Positions 33,388 through 44,116 of a DNA stretch of 64,000 nt are shown in pieces. The translations under genes were made by a program, and so were the position numbers. Within the stretch, counting starts at the first letter, position 1. Each line of letters opens with the position of its first letter. The DNA is from Flagellimonas chongwuensis. Its GTDB lineage: Bacteria; Bacteroidota; Bacteroidia; Flavobacteriales; Flavobacteriaceae. The stretch spans positions 124,001 to 188,000 of the forward strand of contig NZ_WYET01000007.1 in NCBI RefSeq assembly GCF_013376415.1. Reading direction: 5' to 3'. Under the pieces are notes generated by a model. The model was not told where the DNA came from. It saw only the letters and a list, made by a program, of their open reading frames with translations, and did not search any database.

Positions 33388-34179
33388 TTACAATCCCTGG
33401 GAATTCGCCAATACTTCGGCTACATCCAAAACTGTGACACTGTCCTCCTTCTCATGTGCCTTGATACCATCCGTCATCATAGTGTTACAGTAAGGACATC
33501 CTGTGGCTATAATATTGGGATTGGTCTCCAAAGCGCCTTTAGTCCGTAGCACATTGACATCCATATCTCCCTTTTCGGGCTCTTTGAACATTTGTGCACC
33601 ACCAGCCCCACAGCACAGTGCCGTTTTTTTATGACGTTTCATCTCCACCAGTTCCGCATTGGTCTTCGTAAGCAGTTCTCTTGGTGCATCAAAAACGGAA
33701 TTTGCCCTGCCCAGATAACATGGGTCGTGAAAAGTGATTCGCTTGCCTTTATACCCATCCCCGGTAATGGTCAAACGACCGTTGTCGATAAGTTCTTTAA
33801 GGTATTGTGTATGGTGCAGTACATCATAGTTCCCGCCCAAACTTGGATACTCGTTTTTTAACGTATTGAAGGAATGTGGGTCACAGGTTACAATTCGCTT
33901 AATTTCATAGCCATTCAACAACTCGATATTCATCATGGCCTGCATCTGAAACAAAAACTCGTTCCCTGCCCGTTTGGCCACATCGCCCGTTGAACTTTCT
34001 TCTGTTCCCAATACCGCAAAATCAACATTGGCCTTGTTCAACAACTTTACAAAAGCTCTTGATATTTTCTTGGCACGATCATCAAAACTACCGGCGGAAC
34101 CCACCCAAAACAATATCTCTGGCTGTTTTCCTTCTGCCATAAACTCTTGCATGGTCTTAACCTTCAATTGTTCGCTCAT
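33388..34179 (-). CDS. Iron-sulphur binding protein with CCG domain (HdrB/LutA-like)
   Basis: A 263-residue cytoplasmic protein. The second half has a complete CCG set: Cys154 in HDPCYLG, Cys189-Cys190 in CCGAGGAQMF, and Cys228/Cys231 in CPYC, expected to bind a noncubane iron-sulphur cluster. The first half has the same outline (GSAGSFDDRA, GTEESSTGD, TCDPHSFN) but mostly Ser where CCG domains carry Cys, so probably only one cluster is present. It starts 10 bp after the membrane iron-sulphur protein gene and should be its redox partner, in the style of heterodisulphide-reductase or lactate-utilisation modules. The electron donor and acceptor are unknown. Confidence 0.85.
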   Translation of the reverse strand: MSEQLKVKTMQEFMAEGKQPEILFWVGSAGSFDDRAKKISRAFVKLLNKANVDFAVLGTEESSTGDVAKRAGNEFLFQMQAMMNIELLNGYEIKRIVTCDPHSFNTLKNEYPSLGGNYDVLHHTQYLKELIDNGRLTITGDGYKGKRITFHDPCYLGRANSVFDAPRELLTKTNAELVEMKRHKKTALCCGAGGAQMFKEPEKGDMDVNVLRTKGALETNPNIIATGCPYCNTMMTDGIKAHEKEDSVTVLDVAEVLANSQGL

Positions 34180-34189
34180 AGTTATAGAT

Positions 34190-35515
34190 TTATTCGTTTA
34201 CCCAGTTCAGACGGTCCATTTGGTTGTACGGCCAAGGGGCTCCGTTGTTTTCGATATTGGACATCATATTGTTCAACTCGGTAGGCGCCGCGGACTGTTC
34301 CATCACCAAATATCTGCGCATTTCCACAATAATGGACAATGGGTCGATGCTTACGGGACAGGCTTGTACACATGCATTGCACGTAGTACACGCCCAAAGT
34401 TCCTCCGGGGTGATATAATCGTTTAATAATTGTTTGCCATCGGAAACAAATTCTCCGTTATTGGCATCCATGATTTTACCCACTTCCTCCAACCGGTCAC
34501 GGGTATCCATCATTATTTTTCGTGGTGATAGTTTTTTACCTGTTTGGTTGGCCGGACATTCTGATGTACATCGCCCACATTCGGTACAGGTATACGCGTT
34601 GAGCAATTGCACCCAATTTAGGTCCATGACATCGGATGCCCCAAATTTTTCTGGCTCGGCGGCATCTTCTTCGGCTGGAGCGGCATAGGGGTCGGCATCA
34701 GGGTCCATCATCAATTTAACCTCCTTGGTGACGGATTCCAGATTGTTGAACTGCCCTTGTGGTTTTAGCTTACCGTAATAGGTATTGGGGAACGCCAACA
34801 GAATGTGTAAATGTTTAGAGTAATAGAGGTAGTTCAAAAAGGCCAAAATTCCTAAAATATGTAACCACCAAGCGGTTCTTTCTACCAAAATCAAAGACGA
34901 TTCGGAAAGATTATCCAACAATGGCACCATAAATTGACTTATTGGAAATGCTCCCGCTTCGTGATAATGCTCGGCACCCAGTTGCTGCAACTGAAAATCG
35001 GCTGCGTTCATGGTGAGAAACAAAATCATCAATACAAACTCAATGTAAAGGATCATATTTCCATCTGTCTTGGGCCATCCCTTCATTTCGGGTTTTATGA
35101 AACGTTGAATCCTGATAATGTTCCTTCGTATCCAGAAGACAATGACCGCCACGATGACCAGTAGTGCTAATACTTCAAAAGAACCAATCAAAAAATCATA
35201 AACAGAACCTAGTGGCGAAAACAATCTATGTGTTCCCAAAAGTCCATCGAGGATGATTTCCAACACTTCAATATTTATAATGATAAAGCCTACATAAACA
35301 ATAACGTGCATAATGCCCGCTACAGGTCTTACCACCATTTTCGTTTGGCCCAAGGCTATCCTTGCCATGTTCTTCCAACGCTGCGATTTGTTGTCGCTTA
35401 CATCAACATCCTTTCCCAGCTTAATGTTCCGGGTCAACTTTTTTACGTTACGTGTAAAAAAGCCAATGCCCGCTATCAGGGCCACGGCAAATATGATATT
35501 GGGCAGATATTCCAT
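34190..35515 (-). CDS. Membrane protein with two 4Fe-4S clusters (HdrC/HdrE-like redox subunit)
   Basis: A 441-residue protein. The first 240 residues contain about five membrane helices (about 5-20, 65-90, 110-130, 152-170, 215-232) with several His, a pattern like the nitrate-reductase gamma/HdrE cytochrome b fold. Two ferredoxin-type motifs follow: CTECGRCTSECP (Cys310, 313, 316, 320) and CTTCNACVQACP (Cys376, 379, 382, 386). It would pass electrons between quinones and the CCG protein encoded next. An acidic linker (270-290) separates the membrane and ferredoxin parts. This gene pair is common in Bacteroidota. It ends 10 bp before its partner and starts directly at the end of the MlaD gene. 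Confidence 0.85.
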   Translation of the reverse strand: MEYLPNIIFAVALIAGIGFFTRNVKKLTRNIKLGKDVDVSDNKSQRWKNMARIALGQTKMVVRPVAGIMHVIVYVGFIIINIEVLEIILDGLLGTHRLFSPLGSVYDFLIGSFEVLALLVIVAVIVFWIRRNIIRIQRFIKPEMKGWPKTDGNMILYIEFVLMILFLTMNAADFQLQQLGAEHYHEAGAFPISQFMVPLLDNLSESSLILVERTAWWLHILGILAFLNYLYYSKHLHILLAFPNTYYGKLKPQGQFNNLESVTKEVKLMMDPDADPYAAPAEEDAAEPEKFGASDVMDLNWVQLLNAYTCTECGRCTSECPANQTGKKLSPRKIMMDTRDRLEEVGKIMDANNGEFVSDGKQLLNDYITPEELWACTTCNACVQACPVSIDPLSIIVEMRRYLVMEQSAAPTELNNMMSNIENNGAPWPYNQMDRLNWVNE

Positions 35516-36508
35516 TTACGGGTTGTTTTCTTTTTGTTCGGTAGAATTTCCCTCTTGTTCAGCAGGATCGTCCTCCGGAAGTGTGTACTCCTTTTGCTTT
35601 TTACCGAATACGGAAACGTTGACGTATCGTTTTGGGTTTAGCCTAAAGTCCTGAAGCAATAAATCTAGTTCGCGCGATGCTGACGCCAAATTATTGTAGA
35701 GGGCATCATCCTTATGCAGTTTTCCCAAAGAACCTTCGCCCTGCTCGATCTTGGCAAGAATACCATTCAATTTACCTACAGTACCCTGAAACTGTTCCAG
35801 AGTTCCGCCCAAATCGGCATTGACCAAGGAGTCGGAAAGTTTTGAAAAGTTAGAGGTAATATGGCTTACATTTTTCAAGGAGCTGTCCAGTTGCATTTTG
35901 TTGTTATCCAACAGAACGTTTAAATTATCGGCACTTGTCTTAAAGGATTTTACCAACTGATTTAGCGAAGCTATGGTTTCCTGAAGTTGCTTTTTGGTCG
36001 GGTCGTCCAAAATTTGGTTTACGTTCATTAACAATGAATCCGCATTGGAGACCGCCCCTTCCACCTTCATCTGCAACGGGGTCAATTTCTGTTGTACCAA
36101 TTCGGTAAGTCCGGGTTTTATTTTGGACTGTAGTGTGTCTCCCGATTTTGCCGGTGGCGCATTATCCAATACCGGCACAATTTGTACTCCCTTACCACCA
36201 ATAATACCTGTATCAAACAATTCTGCGATACTATTACCGGAGAACTCAAATTCGTTGGTAACGGTCAAGGTCACCAATAATTTCCCGGACCCATCCCTGA
36301 ACCTGATATCGGTAACATTACCGACATCAAAACCGTTGATCGTCACCTTTGTTCCTGGTTGCAAACCTCCTACATCATCATAAACGGCGTAAAAAGTTTT
36401 ACTTTTTTCAAAAAGAGCGGAGGATTTTAAGTAGCTAAGTCCAAAGATCAAGGCCACTATTCCAGCGACTACAATGATCCCAGTTTTTATTTCCCTGGAT
36501 AGTTTCAA
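35516..36508 (-). CDS. MlaD/MCE-domain lipid transport protein
   Basis: A 330-residue protein with one N-terminal transmembrane anchor (8-28) and an MCE domain at about 36-115 (AVYDDVGGLQPGTKVTINGFDVGNV). The remainder is a long helical region (about 140-285) with heptad-like spacing. The end is polar and Glu/Gln-rich. MCE proteins form hexameric rings that move phospholipids between inner and outer membranes, working with an MlaE permease and MlaF ATPase, which are not in this window. It lies between the amidase gene and the iron-sulphur genes on the same strand, and its stop abuts the next start. Confidence 0.87.
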   Translation of the reverse strand: MKLSREIKTGIIVVAGIVALIFGLSYLKSSALFEKSKTFYAVYDDVGGLQPGTKVTINGFDVGNVTDIRFRDGSGKLLVTLTVTNEFEFSGNSIAELFDTGIIGGKGVQIVPVLDNAPPAKSGDTLQSKIKPGLTELVQQKLTPLQMKVEGAVSNADSLLMNVNQILDDPTKKQLQETIASLNQLVKSFKTSADNLNVLLDNNKMQLDSSLKNVSHITSNFSKLSDSLVNADLGGTLEQFQGTVGKLNGILAKIEQGEGSLGKLHKDDALYNNLASASRELDLLLQDFRLNPKRYVNVSVFGKKQKEYTLPEDDPAEQEGNSTEQKENNP

Positions 36509-36573
36509 AAGATTCGGTTTATGTTTTAAACAAAATTAGGAATAATTTTCACAAGAGGGCATTTGAAGCATTG

Positions 36574-37794
36574 CTACTTCAACGCGTTCGTTATCGGAAC
36601 CCTTACCCCATTTTTGTATGCAACTATATAGGATGTGGTATAACCCTTTGCATCCGCATCATTTTTCAACCGTTTAGCCGCCTCATAATTGCTGGCATTA
36701 CCATACATATATCTAAACATGTTCTTATATGGCTCTTTGGACAATTGGTCCAGCCCGTTAAAATTATCCGGTCTTAAAGGTATCGTTTTTCCACTTGCCA
36801 TGAGCTGCACTTTAAAAACTACACCCGTATCCTTGGATTCCACAACAGTTTCTTTTTCCGAATCTGATGAAGCGGCAGTATTGGTTTCTTGTTTTACCGA
36901 CTCCTTTTCAACTATTGTCTCTTTGATTATTTCTTTAGGCGTTTCTTCTTTGACATTGTCATCAACTTCAACGTCTTCGATCTTTTGCACATCGGGAACG
37001 GAAATTGAAGTAGTAAGGCCCATTTCTTCTTTATATGCCAAAACCGCTTTAGCAATGGCATTTCCCATTTCTTCCTGACCGTTTTTTGAATTAAGATAGC
37101 TTCCTTCACTCTTATTGGTCAAAAATCCGGCCTCGACCAAGACACTTGGCATAAAAGTCTGGTGAAGTACAATGAATCCCGCCTGCTTCACTTTTCGGTC
37201 CTTACGCTTTAACTGTTTTGTAAAATTGTCCTGAAGCTTTTTGCCCAATTGTATGCTCTGGTCCAAAAATTCTTCCTGCATAATGGTAAGACCAATTACT
37301 GATTCGGGTGAATTGATGTCGTACTCGGCATACCGTTGTTCATAATTATCCTCCAAATAGATCACAGAGTTCTCTTTCTTGGCCACTTCAAAGTTTTGAC
37401 GATTGGCATGCAACCCCAATACATAGGTCTCGGTACCATACGCATCGGAACTATGGGCATTGCAATGTACGGATACAAATAAATCCGCATTGGCCTTGTT
37501 GGCAATCTCCCCTCTCTCGAACAGATCCACAAATGTATCGTCATCCCGTGTATAAACGACCTTAATGTCTTGATGCTTCTCGAGATGTCTTCCTACATTG
37601 AGTACAATGGCAAGGGCAATTTTTTTCTCCAAATAGCCGTTTCCAATGTTTCCCGGGTCATGCCCACCATGCCCTGCATCCAAAACAACAACAAATTTAT
37701 CCTTCGATTGAACCTCGGTATCATTTTTGTTGAATGAGGTCAAAGGAAGGGCCAGAAGTATAAAAACTAAAAATGCCGACCGACTTTTATTCAT
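36574..37794 (-). CDS. N-acetylmuramoyl-L-alanine amidase (Amidase_3) with SPOR-like tail
   Basis: About 406 residues from the ATG at 37794, which gives a clear signal peptide. A start 18 codons upstream at 37848 lengthens it with unlikely residues. The Amidase_3 domain (about 33-250) shows zinc ligands His42 in LDAGHGG, Glu56 and His110 in SVHCNAH, and the catalytic Glu in VLVEAGFLTNK. After an acidic Glu/Lys linker (260-325) comes a C-terminal SPOR-like domain beginning VVFKVQLMASG and ending near RVPITNALK. SPOR domains bind glycan strands lacking stem peptides at the division septum. The enzyme cleaves the amide between N-acetylmuramate and the peptide. It is divergent from lptD. Confidence 0.9.
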   Translation of the reverse strand: MNKSRSAFLVFILLALPLTSFNKNDTEVQSKDKFVVVLDAGHGGHDPGNIGNGYLEKKIALAIVLNVGRHLEKHQDIKVVYTRDDDTFVDLFERGEIANKANADLFVSVHCNAHSSDAYGTETYVLGLHANRQNFEVAKKENSVIYLEDNYEQRYAEYDINSPESVIGLTIMQEEFLDQSIQLGKKLQDNFTKQLKRKDRKVKQAGFIVLHQTFMPSVLVEAGFLTNKSEGSYLNSKNGQEEMGNAIAKAVLAYKEEMGLTTSISVPDVQKIEDVEVDDNVKEETPKEIIKETIVEKESVKQETNTAASSDSEKETVVESKDTGVVFKVQLMASGKTIPLRPDNFNGLDQLSKEPYKNMFRYMYGNASNYEAAKRLKNDADAKGYTTSYIVAYKNGVRVPITNALK

Positions 37795-37870
37795 AAGATT
37801 TGAGTAATTATAGTGTTCAGTAATGGTTAAAAATATTGTAATCCCCAATTAGTAGAACAAAAAATATATG

Positions 37871-37910
37871 TAAGTTTGACCCCTGAACTGGGCCAACTAG
37901 CACAAAAATA
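37871..37910. promoter_or_regulatory. Divergent candidate promoters for lptD and the amidase gene
   Basis: On the plus strand TAAGTTTG (37871-37878) fits the -7 consensus about 45 bp before the lptD start, with TTA instead of TTG at the -33 spacing. On the minus strand TATTTTTG (37910-37903) fits the same consensus for the amidase gene about 110 bp away. Only the -7 halves are convincing. Confidence 0.35.
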
Positions 37911-37922
37911 GGATTTATCACG

Positions 37923-40616
37923 TTGCAACCAAATAAACATCTTTTACTTTTCCTATTTGTTCTTCTTTGCGGCATCGCTACCTTAAGTGCTCAGGAAGAT
38001 CCAATTAAACCCTTGCCCATCAAGGCCATAAAGGACACAATTTATGCTCCTTTGCTTCCTGCGAACATTCTTAGCAGTTCCACCAAAACCGATTCTGTTG
38101 AAACTGATACCGTGACCAAAAAGCAACCTTTGCTATTGGATAAAATAAAATATAAAGCTAAGGATTATGTAAAGTTAAGTCAAAAGGACAATAAAATTTA
38201 CCTGTACGACGAAGCGGAAATCTATTACCAGGATACCGAACTCAAAGCTGGTGTAATTGTAATGGATTACGTGAAAAACGAGGTATATGCCGGCCGTATG
38301 AAGGATTCGTTGGGCAATTACTCCCAATTGCCTTTTTTTAAACAAGGAGAACAGGAAGTTCGACCTGACTCGATACGGTTCAATTTTGATACACAAAAAG
38401 CATTGATCTGGAATTCGAGAACAGAACAAGAGGCTGGTCTCGGGCAATTGGGCAGCGACGCCATGAAAGTTTATGCCGAAAAGACCAAAAAGGAGAACGA
38501 TTCCGTCTATTTCTTGAACGAAGGCAAGTTGACCACATCCAACGATACCGTTAACCCCGACTATTACATTCGGGTGCGAAAGGCAAAGTTTGTCCCCAAA
38601 AAGAAAATTATCGCAGGGTACAGTAACATGTACATTATGGATGTTCCCACACCCATAGCGCTTCCCTTTGCTTATTTTCCTTTAACCACTGGAAGGGTGG
38701 CAGGTATCCTGTTCCCTACCTTCGGTAACGACCCTAGAAGGGGATATTTTATACAAAATGGCGGGTATTACCTGCCCATTAGCGACTATGTTGATCTTAG
38801 TATCACCGGTGATTATTATACCAATGGCAGTTATGGATTGCAAGGTAGGTCCATTTACTCCAAAAGATACAAGTTCAACGGAAACGTAAATATAAGCTAC
38901 GAAAACTTGGTGACCAGCCAAAAAGGTTTTGATGATTACAGTCGAACTAGCAATTATAATATTCGGATTTCCCACTCCCAAGACCCAAAGGCCAGTCCAA
39001 ATTCCCGGTTTTCGGCTTCCGTTAACTTAGGTTCCAGTCAATATTATTCGAACTCCCTGAACCAATTTAACCGGAACAATTCACAAACAAACACCTTTGC
39101 ATCCTCCATAAGTTACTCCAAAACATTCCCAGAATACCCGTCCGTAAATACCAGTCTTACGCTGAGCCATACGCAAAACAACCGTTCGGAGGAAAGGACG
39201 ATAAACATGTCATTGCCAACTTTTCAGGCAAGTATGGAACGTATCTACCCTTTTGTGAAGCGGGATGCAGTGAAAAAAGGTGTTTTTGAGAACATCAATT
39301 TTCAGTATGATGTGAATGCACAGAACAGCATCACCACTACGGAGGAAAACTTTTTTAAAAGTGGAATGTTCGATGATGCCCGTATCGGGGCCCGCCATAG
39401 AATCCCTGTTGCTACCAACTTTAAGCTGGCAAAGTACCTTAGTGTAAGCTTGAACGGTAACTACGAGGACGTATGGACCATGGAAACCATAAGGCGCCGG
39501 TATGATGCCGAAATAGAGGAGGTAGTGACAGATACTATTTCCGGATTCGATAGGTTCAACAGGTATAGTTTCGGTACCAGTATCGGAACAACGGTCTATG
39601 GTACATGGAACCGCGGAGAAGATAAAAAAATACAGGCTTTGCGCCACGTAATGCGTCCCTCCATAAGCTATAGTTACACCCCATCCTTTGAGCAATTCTA
39701 CGATAGTTATATTGATGAAGATGGAGATGAAGTGGAATACACCCCATACGAAACTAGTTTATACGGGAGACCTTCACTGAACAAAGGGAGTTCCTTGAGT
39801 TTTTCCCTTCAAAACTCCTTGGAGGCCAAGGTAAGGGACAAGGATTCCACGGCTACGGAACCGAAAAAGGTCAAAATCCTTAGCAACCTGAGTTTCAACG
39901 CCAGTTATAACCTTGAAGCAGATTCATTAAAGCTCAGTCCAATAAGTATGAGCGGTGCAACGGAAATCATAAAAAATGTGCCCATCAACTTTGCGGCAAC
40001 GTTCGATCCCTATGCCATCGACAATAGTGGTAGACGAATTAATACGCTGAACATAAAAAATGGTGGAGGTATCGCCCGTTTAACATCGGCCCGAGTCAAC
40101 ACCAGTTTTTCCTTGAACAGCGAAATGTTCCAAAAAGGTGGGGCAAAGGAGAATACCGACGAGGAGAAACAGTCCAACTTTAGTGACAACCCATTTGCCA
40201 TGGACGATGTTCGAGGGGAGCAGTCCAGGTTTGACAGAGGAAGAACCAATGAGAGGGAAAGTAATAAGAACGACGAGCAACAATTGTACAACAACAAATT
40301 ACCGTGGGATGCAAGGTTCACCTATGTTGCCTCTTACAACAATAGTAATAGGCAAAGTGAGATAACCAACCACTCTCTGATGTTTTCCGGAAATATTCAG
40401 CTAACGCCGAAATGGGAAGTAGGGTTCAACTCCGGTTACGATTTAAAGAACAAGGGCTTTGCCGATACCCGATTTGCTTTTAAACGTGACCTTGGTAGTT
40501 TTAGGCTCAGTTTTGACTGGACTCCCTTTGGAAGGTACGAGCGTTGGTACTTCTTTATTGGGATAAAGAGTTCCATTTTGAGCGATATTAAATGGGAAAA
40601 TAGAAGTCAGCGTTAG
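37923..40616 (+). CDS. lptD: LPS-assembly protein LptD (OstA)
   Basis: An 897-residue outer membrane protein with TTG start at 37923 and signal peptide ending TLSAQ. The N-terminal OstA/beta-jellyroll region (about 65-250) includes AEIYYQDTELKAG and the inner repeats of the LptA fold. The long C-terminal part (about 260-895) alternates amphipathic strands and ends with an aromatic residue pattern typical of barrels. It inserts lipopolysaccharide in the outer leaflet together with LptE. The protein is longer than enterobacterial LptD and has the loops typical of Bacteroidota. It is probably transcribed with ridA. Confidence 0.9.
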   Translation: MQPNKHLLLFLFVLLCGIATLSAQEDPIKPLPIKAIKDTIYAPLLPANILSSSTKTDSVETDTVTKKQPLLLDKIKYKAKDYVKLSQKDNKIYLYDEAEIYYQDTELKAGVIVMDYVKNEVYAGRMKDSLGNYSQLPFFKQGEQEVRPDSIRFNFDTQKALIWNSRTEQEAGLGQLGSDAMKVYAEKTKKENDSVYFLNEGKLTTSNDTVNPDYYIRVRKAKFVPKKKIIAGYSNMYIMDVPTPIALPFAYFPLTTGRVAGILFPTFGNDPRRGYFIQNGGYYLPISDYVDLSITGDYYTNGSYGLQGRSIYSKRYKFNGNVNISYENLVTSQKGFDDYSRTSNYNIRISHSQDPKASPNSRFSASVNLGSSQYYSNSLNQFNRNNSQTNTFASSISYSKTFPEYPSVNTSLTLSHTQNNRSEERTINMSLPTFQASMERIYPFVKRDAVKKGVFENINFQYDVNAQNSITTTEENFFKSGMFDDARIGARHRIPVATNFKLAKYLSVSLNGNYEDVWTMETIRRRYDAEIEEVVTDTISGFDRFNRYSFGTSIGTTVYGTWNRGEDKKIQALRHVMRPSISYSYTPSFEQFYDSYIDEDGDEVEYTPYETSLYGRPSLNKGSSLSFSLQNSLEAKVRDKDSTATEPKKVKILSNLSFNASYNLEADSLKLSPISMSGATEIIKNVPINFAATFDPYAIDNSGRRINTLNIKNGGGIARLTSARVNTSFSLNSEMFQKGGAKENTDEEKQSNFSDNPFAMDDVRGEQSRFDRGRTNERESNKNDEQQLYNNKLPWDARFTYVASYNNSNRQSEITNHSLMFSGNIQLTPKWEVGFNSGYDLKNKGFADTRFAFKRDLGSFRLSFDWTPFGRYERWYFFIGIKSSILSDIKWENRSQR

Positions 40617-40662
40617 TAGATTCTATTTTATCTTTATCCTAAATTCAATAAAAACTATTCTC

Positions 40663-41043
40663 ATGAAAAAAATAATCAACACCTCAAAAGCACCAGCTCC
40701 AATCGGGCCATACAATCAAGCAGTACTTGTAAAAGACACTCTTTATATTTCCGGACAGATTCCTATAGACCCGGCTACGGGTAAATTGGTCGAAGGAGAC
40801 ATTAAGAAGGAGACAAAACAATCCATGGAAAACCTAAAGGCAATTCTGGAAGAAGCGGGAATGACTTTTGAGCACGCGATCAAGTCCTCCATTTTTATAA
40901 AGGACATGAACCAGTTTGCTCAAATCAATGAGGTTTATGGAACTTATTTTGATGCTGATACTGCCCCCGCCAGAGAAACAGTAGAGGTTGCAAACCTTCC
41001 CAAGTTTGTTAATGTAGAAATATCGATGATCGCGGTTAAATAG
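40663..41043 (+). CDS. ridA: RidA family reactive enamine/imine deaminase
   Basis: A 126-residue protein of the YjgF/RidA family. The start KKIINTSKAPAPIGPYNQAV, the signature APARETVEVANLPK (Arg of the active site near 105) and the usual length support this. RidA hydrolyses reactive 2-aminoacrylate and related imines in the cytoplasm. It lies 46 bp after lptD in the same direction, and its stop overlaps by 8 bp that of the convergent sugar kinase gene. Confidence 0.93.
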   Translation: MKKIINTSKAPAPIGPYNQAVLVKDTLYISGQIPIDPATGKLVEGDIKKETKQSMENLKAILEEAGMTFEHAIKSSIFIKDMNQFAQINEVYGTYFDADTAPARETVEVANLPKFVNVEISMIAVK

Positions 41044-41887
41044 TATCTCTGTGGAACTCCACCAAGCCTTCTATAGGTCTTCTTCTGATAACACCAAGAA
41101 TCAGGTCGTTTCGCTCAATACAAGCTTTTAATTCGTCCTGCAAGAAATGTGCGATACTGCCCACGAAGCTCACAGGAACCTTTGTGGCCAGTTCATATTG
41201 CATAATATAGTTGTTAACGAACTGCTGTAGACCTTTTTCAATGACTCCCTTGCAGTAGGGATGCTCCTTGTTCTCAATAATGAACCTGGCAAAAGTGGCC
41301 AAATAGGTATTGGGGTTGGGTTGTTTGTAGAGATGCTCTTTGATTACATCGGCATCGAGATCGTATTCCTTGGCAAACTTCATTCCCAAATCCTGTGGCA
41401 TTTTGTGGAAATAATAATCCCTGATCAGTTTACGTCCAAAGAAATTACCACTGCCATCATCCATTAGGATATATCCCAAAGATGTTACCTTTTGTATCAA
41501 TTGGTGACCATCATAATAACTACAATTGGATCCTGTACCCAAAATACACACGATACCTTGTCTTCCAATTTTAGTAGTGGCGTAAATGGCCGCATAAGTA
41601 TCTTCCCGTACCTCCGCCTTAGCATTGGGAAAGAAATCCTTGAAAATGGATTTTAAAAAATTCTTCATTCTATCGGTTCCGCAACCGGCCCCGTAAAAAT
41701 AAAGTTGACGTACTTTTTCTTTGTTCTTGGACAGTTCAAAATTGTTGGCCAATCTATCCTCTATTACTTCTTTAGTAAGTACTTCCGGACTAAGTCCAAG
41801 TGTCTGGGTAACAAAAAGCTGCTCCCCTTTTTCATCAAGGGCAATCCAATCGGATTTAGTGGCGCCACTATCCACGATCAAAATCAT
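41036..41887 (-). CDS. BadF/BcrA-type ATPase, probable N-acetylglucosamine kinase
   Basis: About 283 residues from the ATG at 41887. The reading frame continues 13 codons upstream, but the family begins with MILIVDSGATKSDW. It has the ASKHA-fold phosphate-binding loops DSGATKSDW (6-14), GTGSNC (about 117-122) and DDGSGNFFGRKL (about 139-150). In Bacteroidota this family phosphorylates amino sugars such as GlcNAc. Neighbours do not decide the substrate. Its stop overlaps that of ridA by 8 bp, and a strong hairpin separates it from gapA. Confidence 0.8.
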   Translation of the reverse strand: MILIVDSGATKSDWIALDEKGEQLFVTQTLGLSPEVLTKEVIEDRLANNFELSKNKEKVRQLYFYGAGCGTDRMKNFLKSIFKDFFPNAKAEVREDTYAAIYATTKIGRQGIVCILGTGSNCSYYDGHQLIQKVTSLGYILMDDGSGNFFGRKLIRDYYFHKMPQDLGMKFAKEYDLDADVIKEHLYKQPNPNTYLATFARFIIENKEHPYCKGVIEKGLQQFVNNYIMQYELATKVPVSFVGSIAHFLQDELKACIERNDLILGVIRRRPIEGLVEFHRDTI

Positions 41888-41910
41888 ACGTCGAGATTTA
41901 AGTATATAAA

Positions 41911-41937
41911 CCTGAAGAGGGGTCAACCCTCTTCAGG
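41911..41937 (-). terminator. Intrinsic terminator between gapA and the sugar kinase gene
   Basis: CCTGAAGAGGG (41911-41921) pairs with CCCTCTTCAGG (41927-41937) in an 11 bp GC-rich stem with a 5-base loop. On the minus strand it is followed by TTTATATACTT. It lies 24 bp after the gapA stop and 24 bp before the kinase start, so it ends the pfkA-gapA transcript or attenuates read-through to the kinase. Confidence 0.75.
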
Positions 41938-41960
41938 ATAAATGTTATGTAAGATATAAA

Positions 41961-43972
<2,012 letters not shown>

Positions 43973-43989
43973 TCAAATTTTTAAGAGAT

Positions 43990-43997
43990 CAAAACTA
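43990..43997 (-). promoter_or_regulatory. Candidate -7 box (TAGTTTTG) for pfkA-gapA
   Basis: Read on the minus strand, TAGTTTTG matches TAnnTTTG and stands 18 bp before the pfkA start codon, implying a short leader. No TTG lies at the usual -33 spacing. Confidence 0.35.
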
Positions 43998-44116
43998 GGA
44001 AACTTTATTCAAATTTTAAATGTCTTAATAATTTATTTGTTTTTAAGGCGTCTCTCAAACGTTTTCGTAATAAATTAGTACAAAAACACTTAAAAATATA
44101 AAATATATCAGATTGA

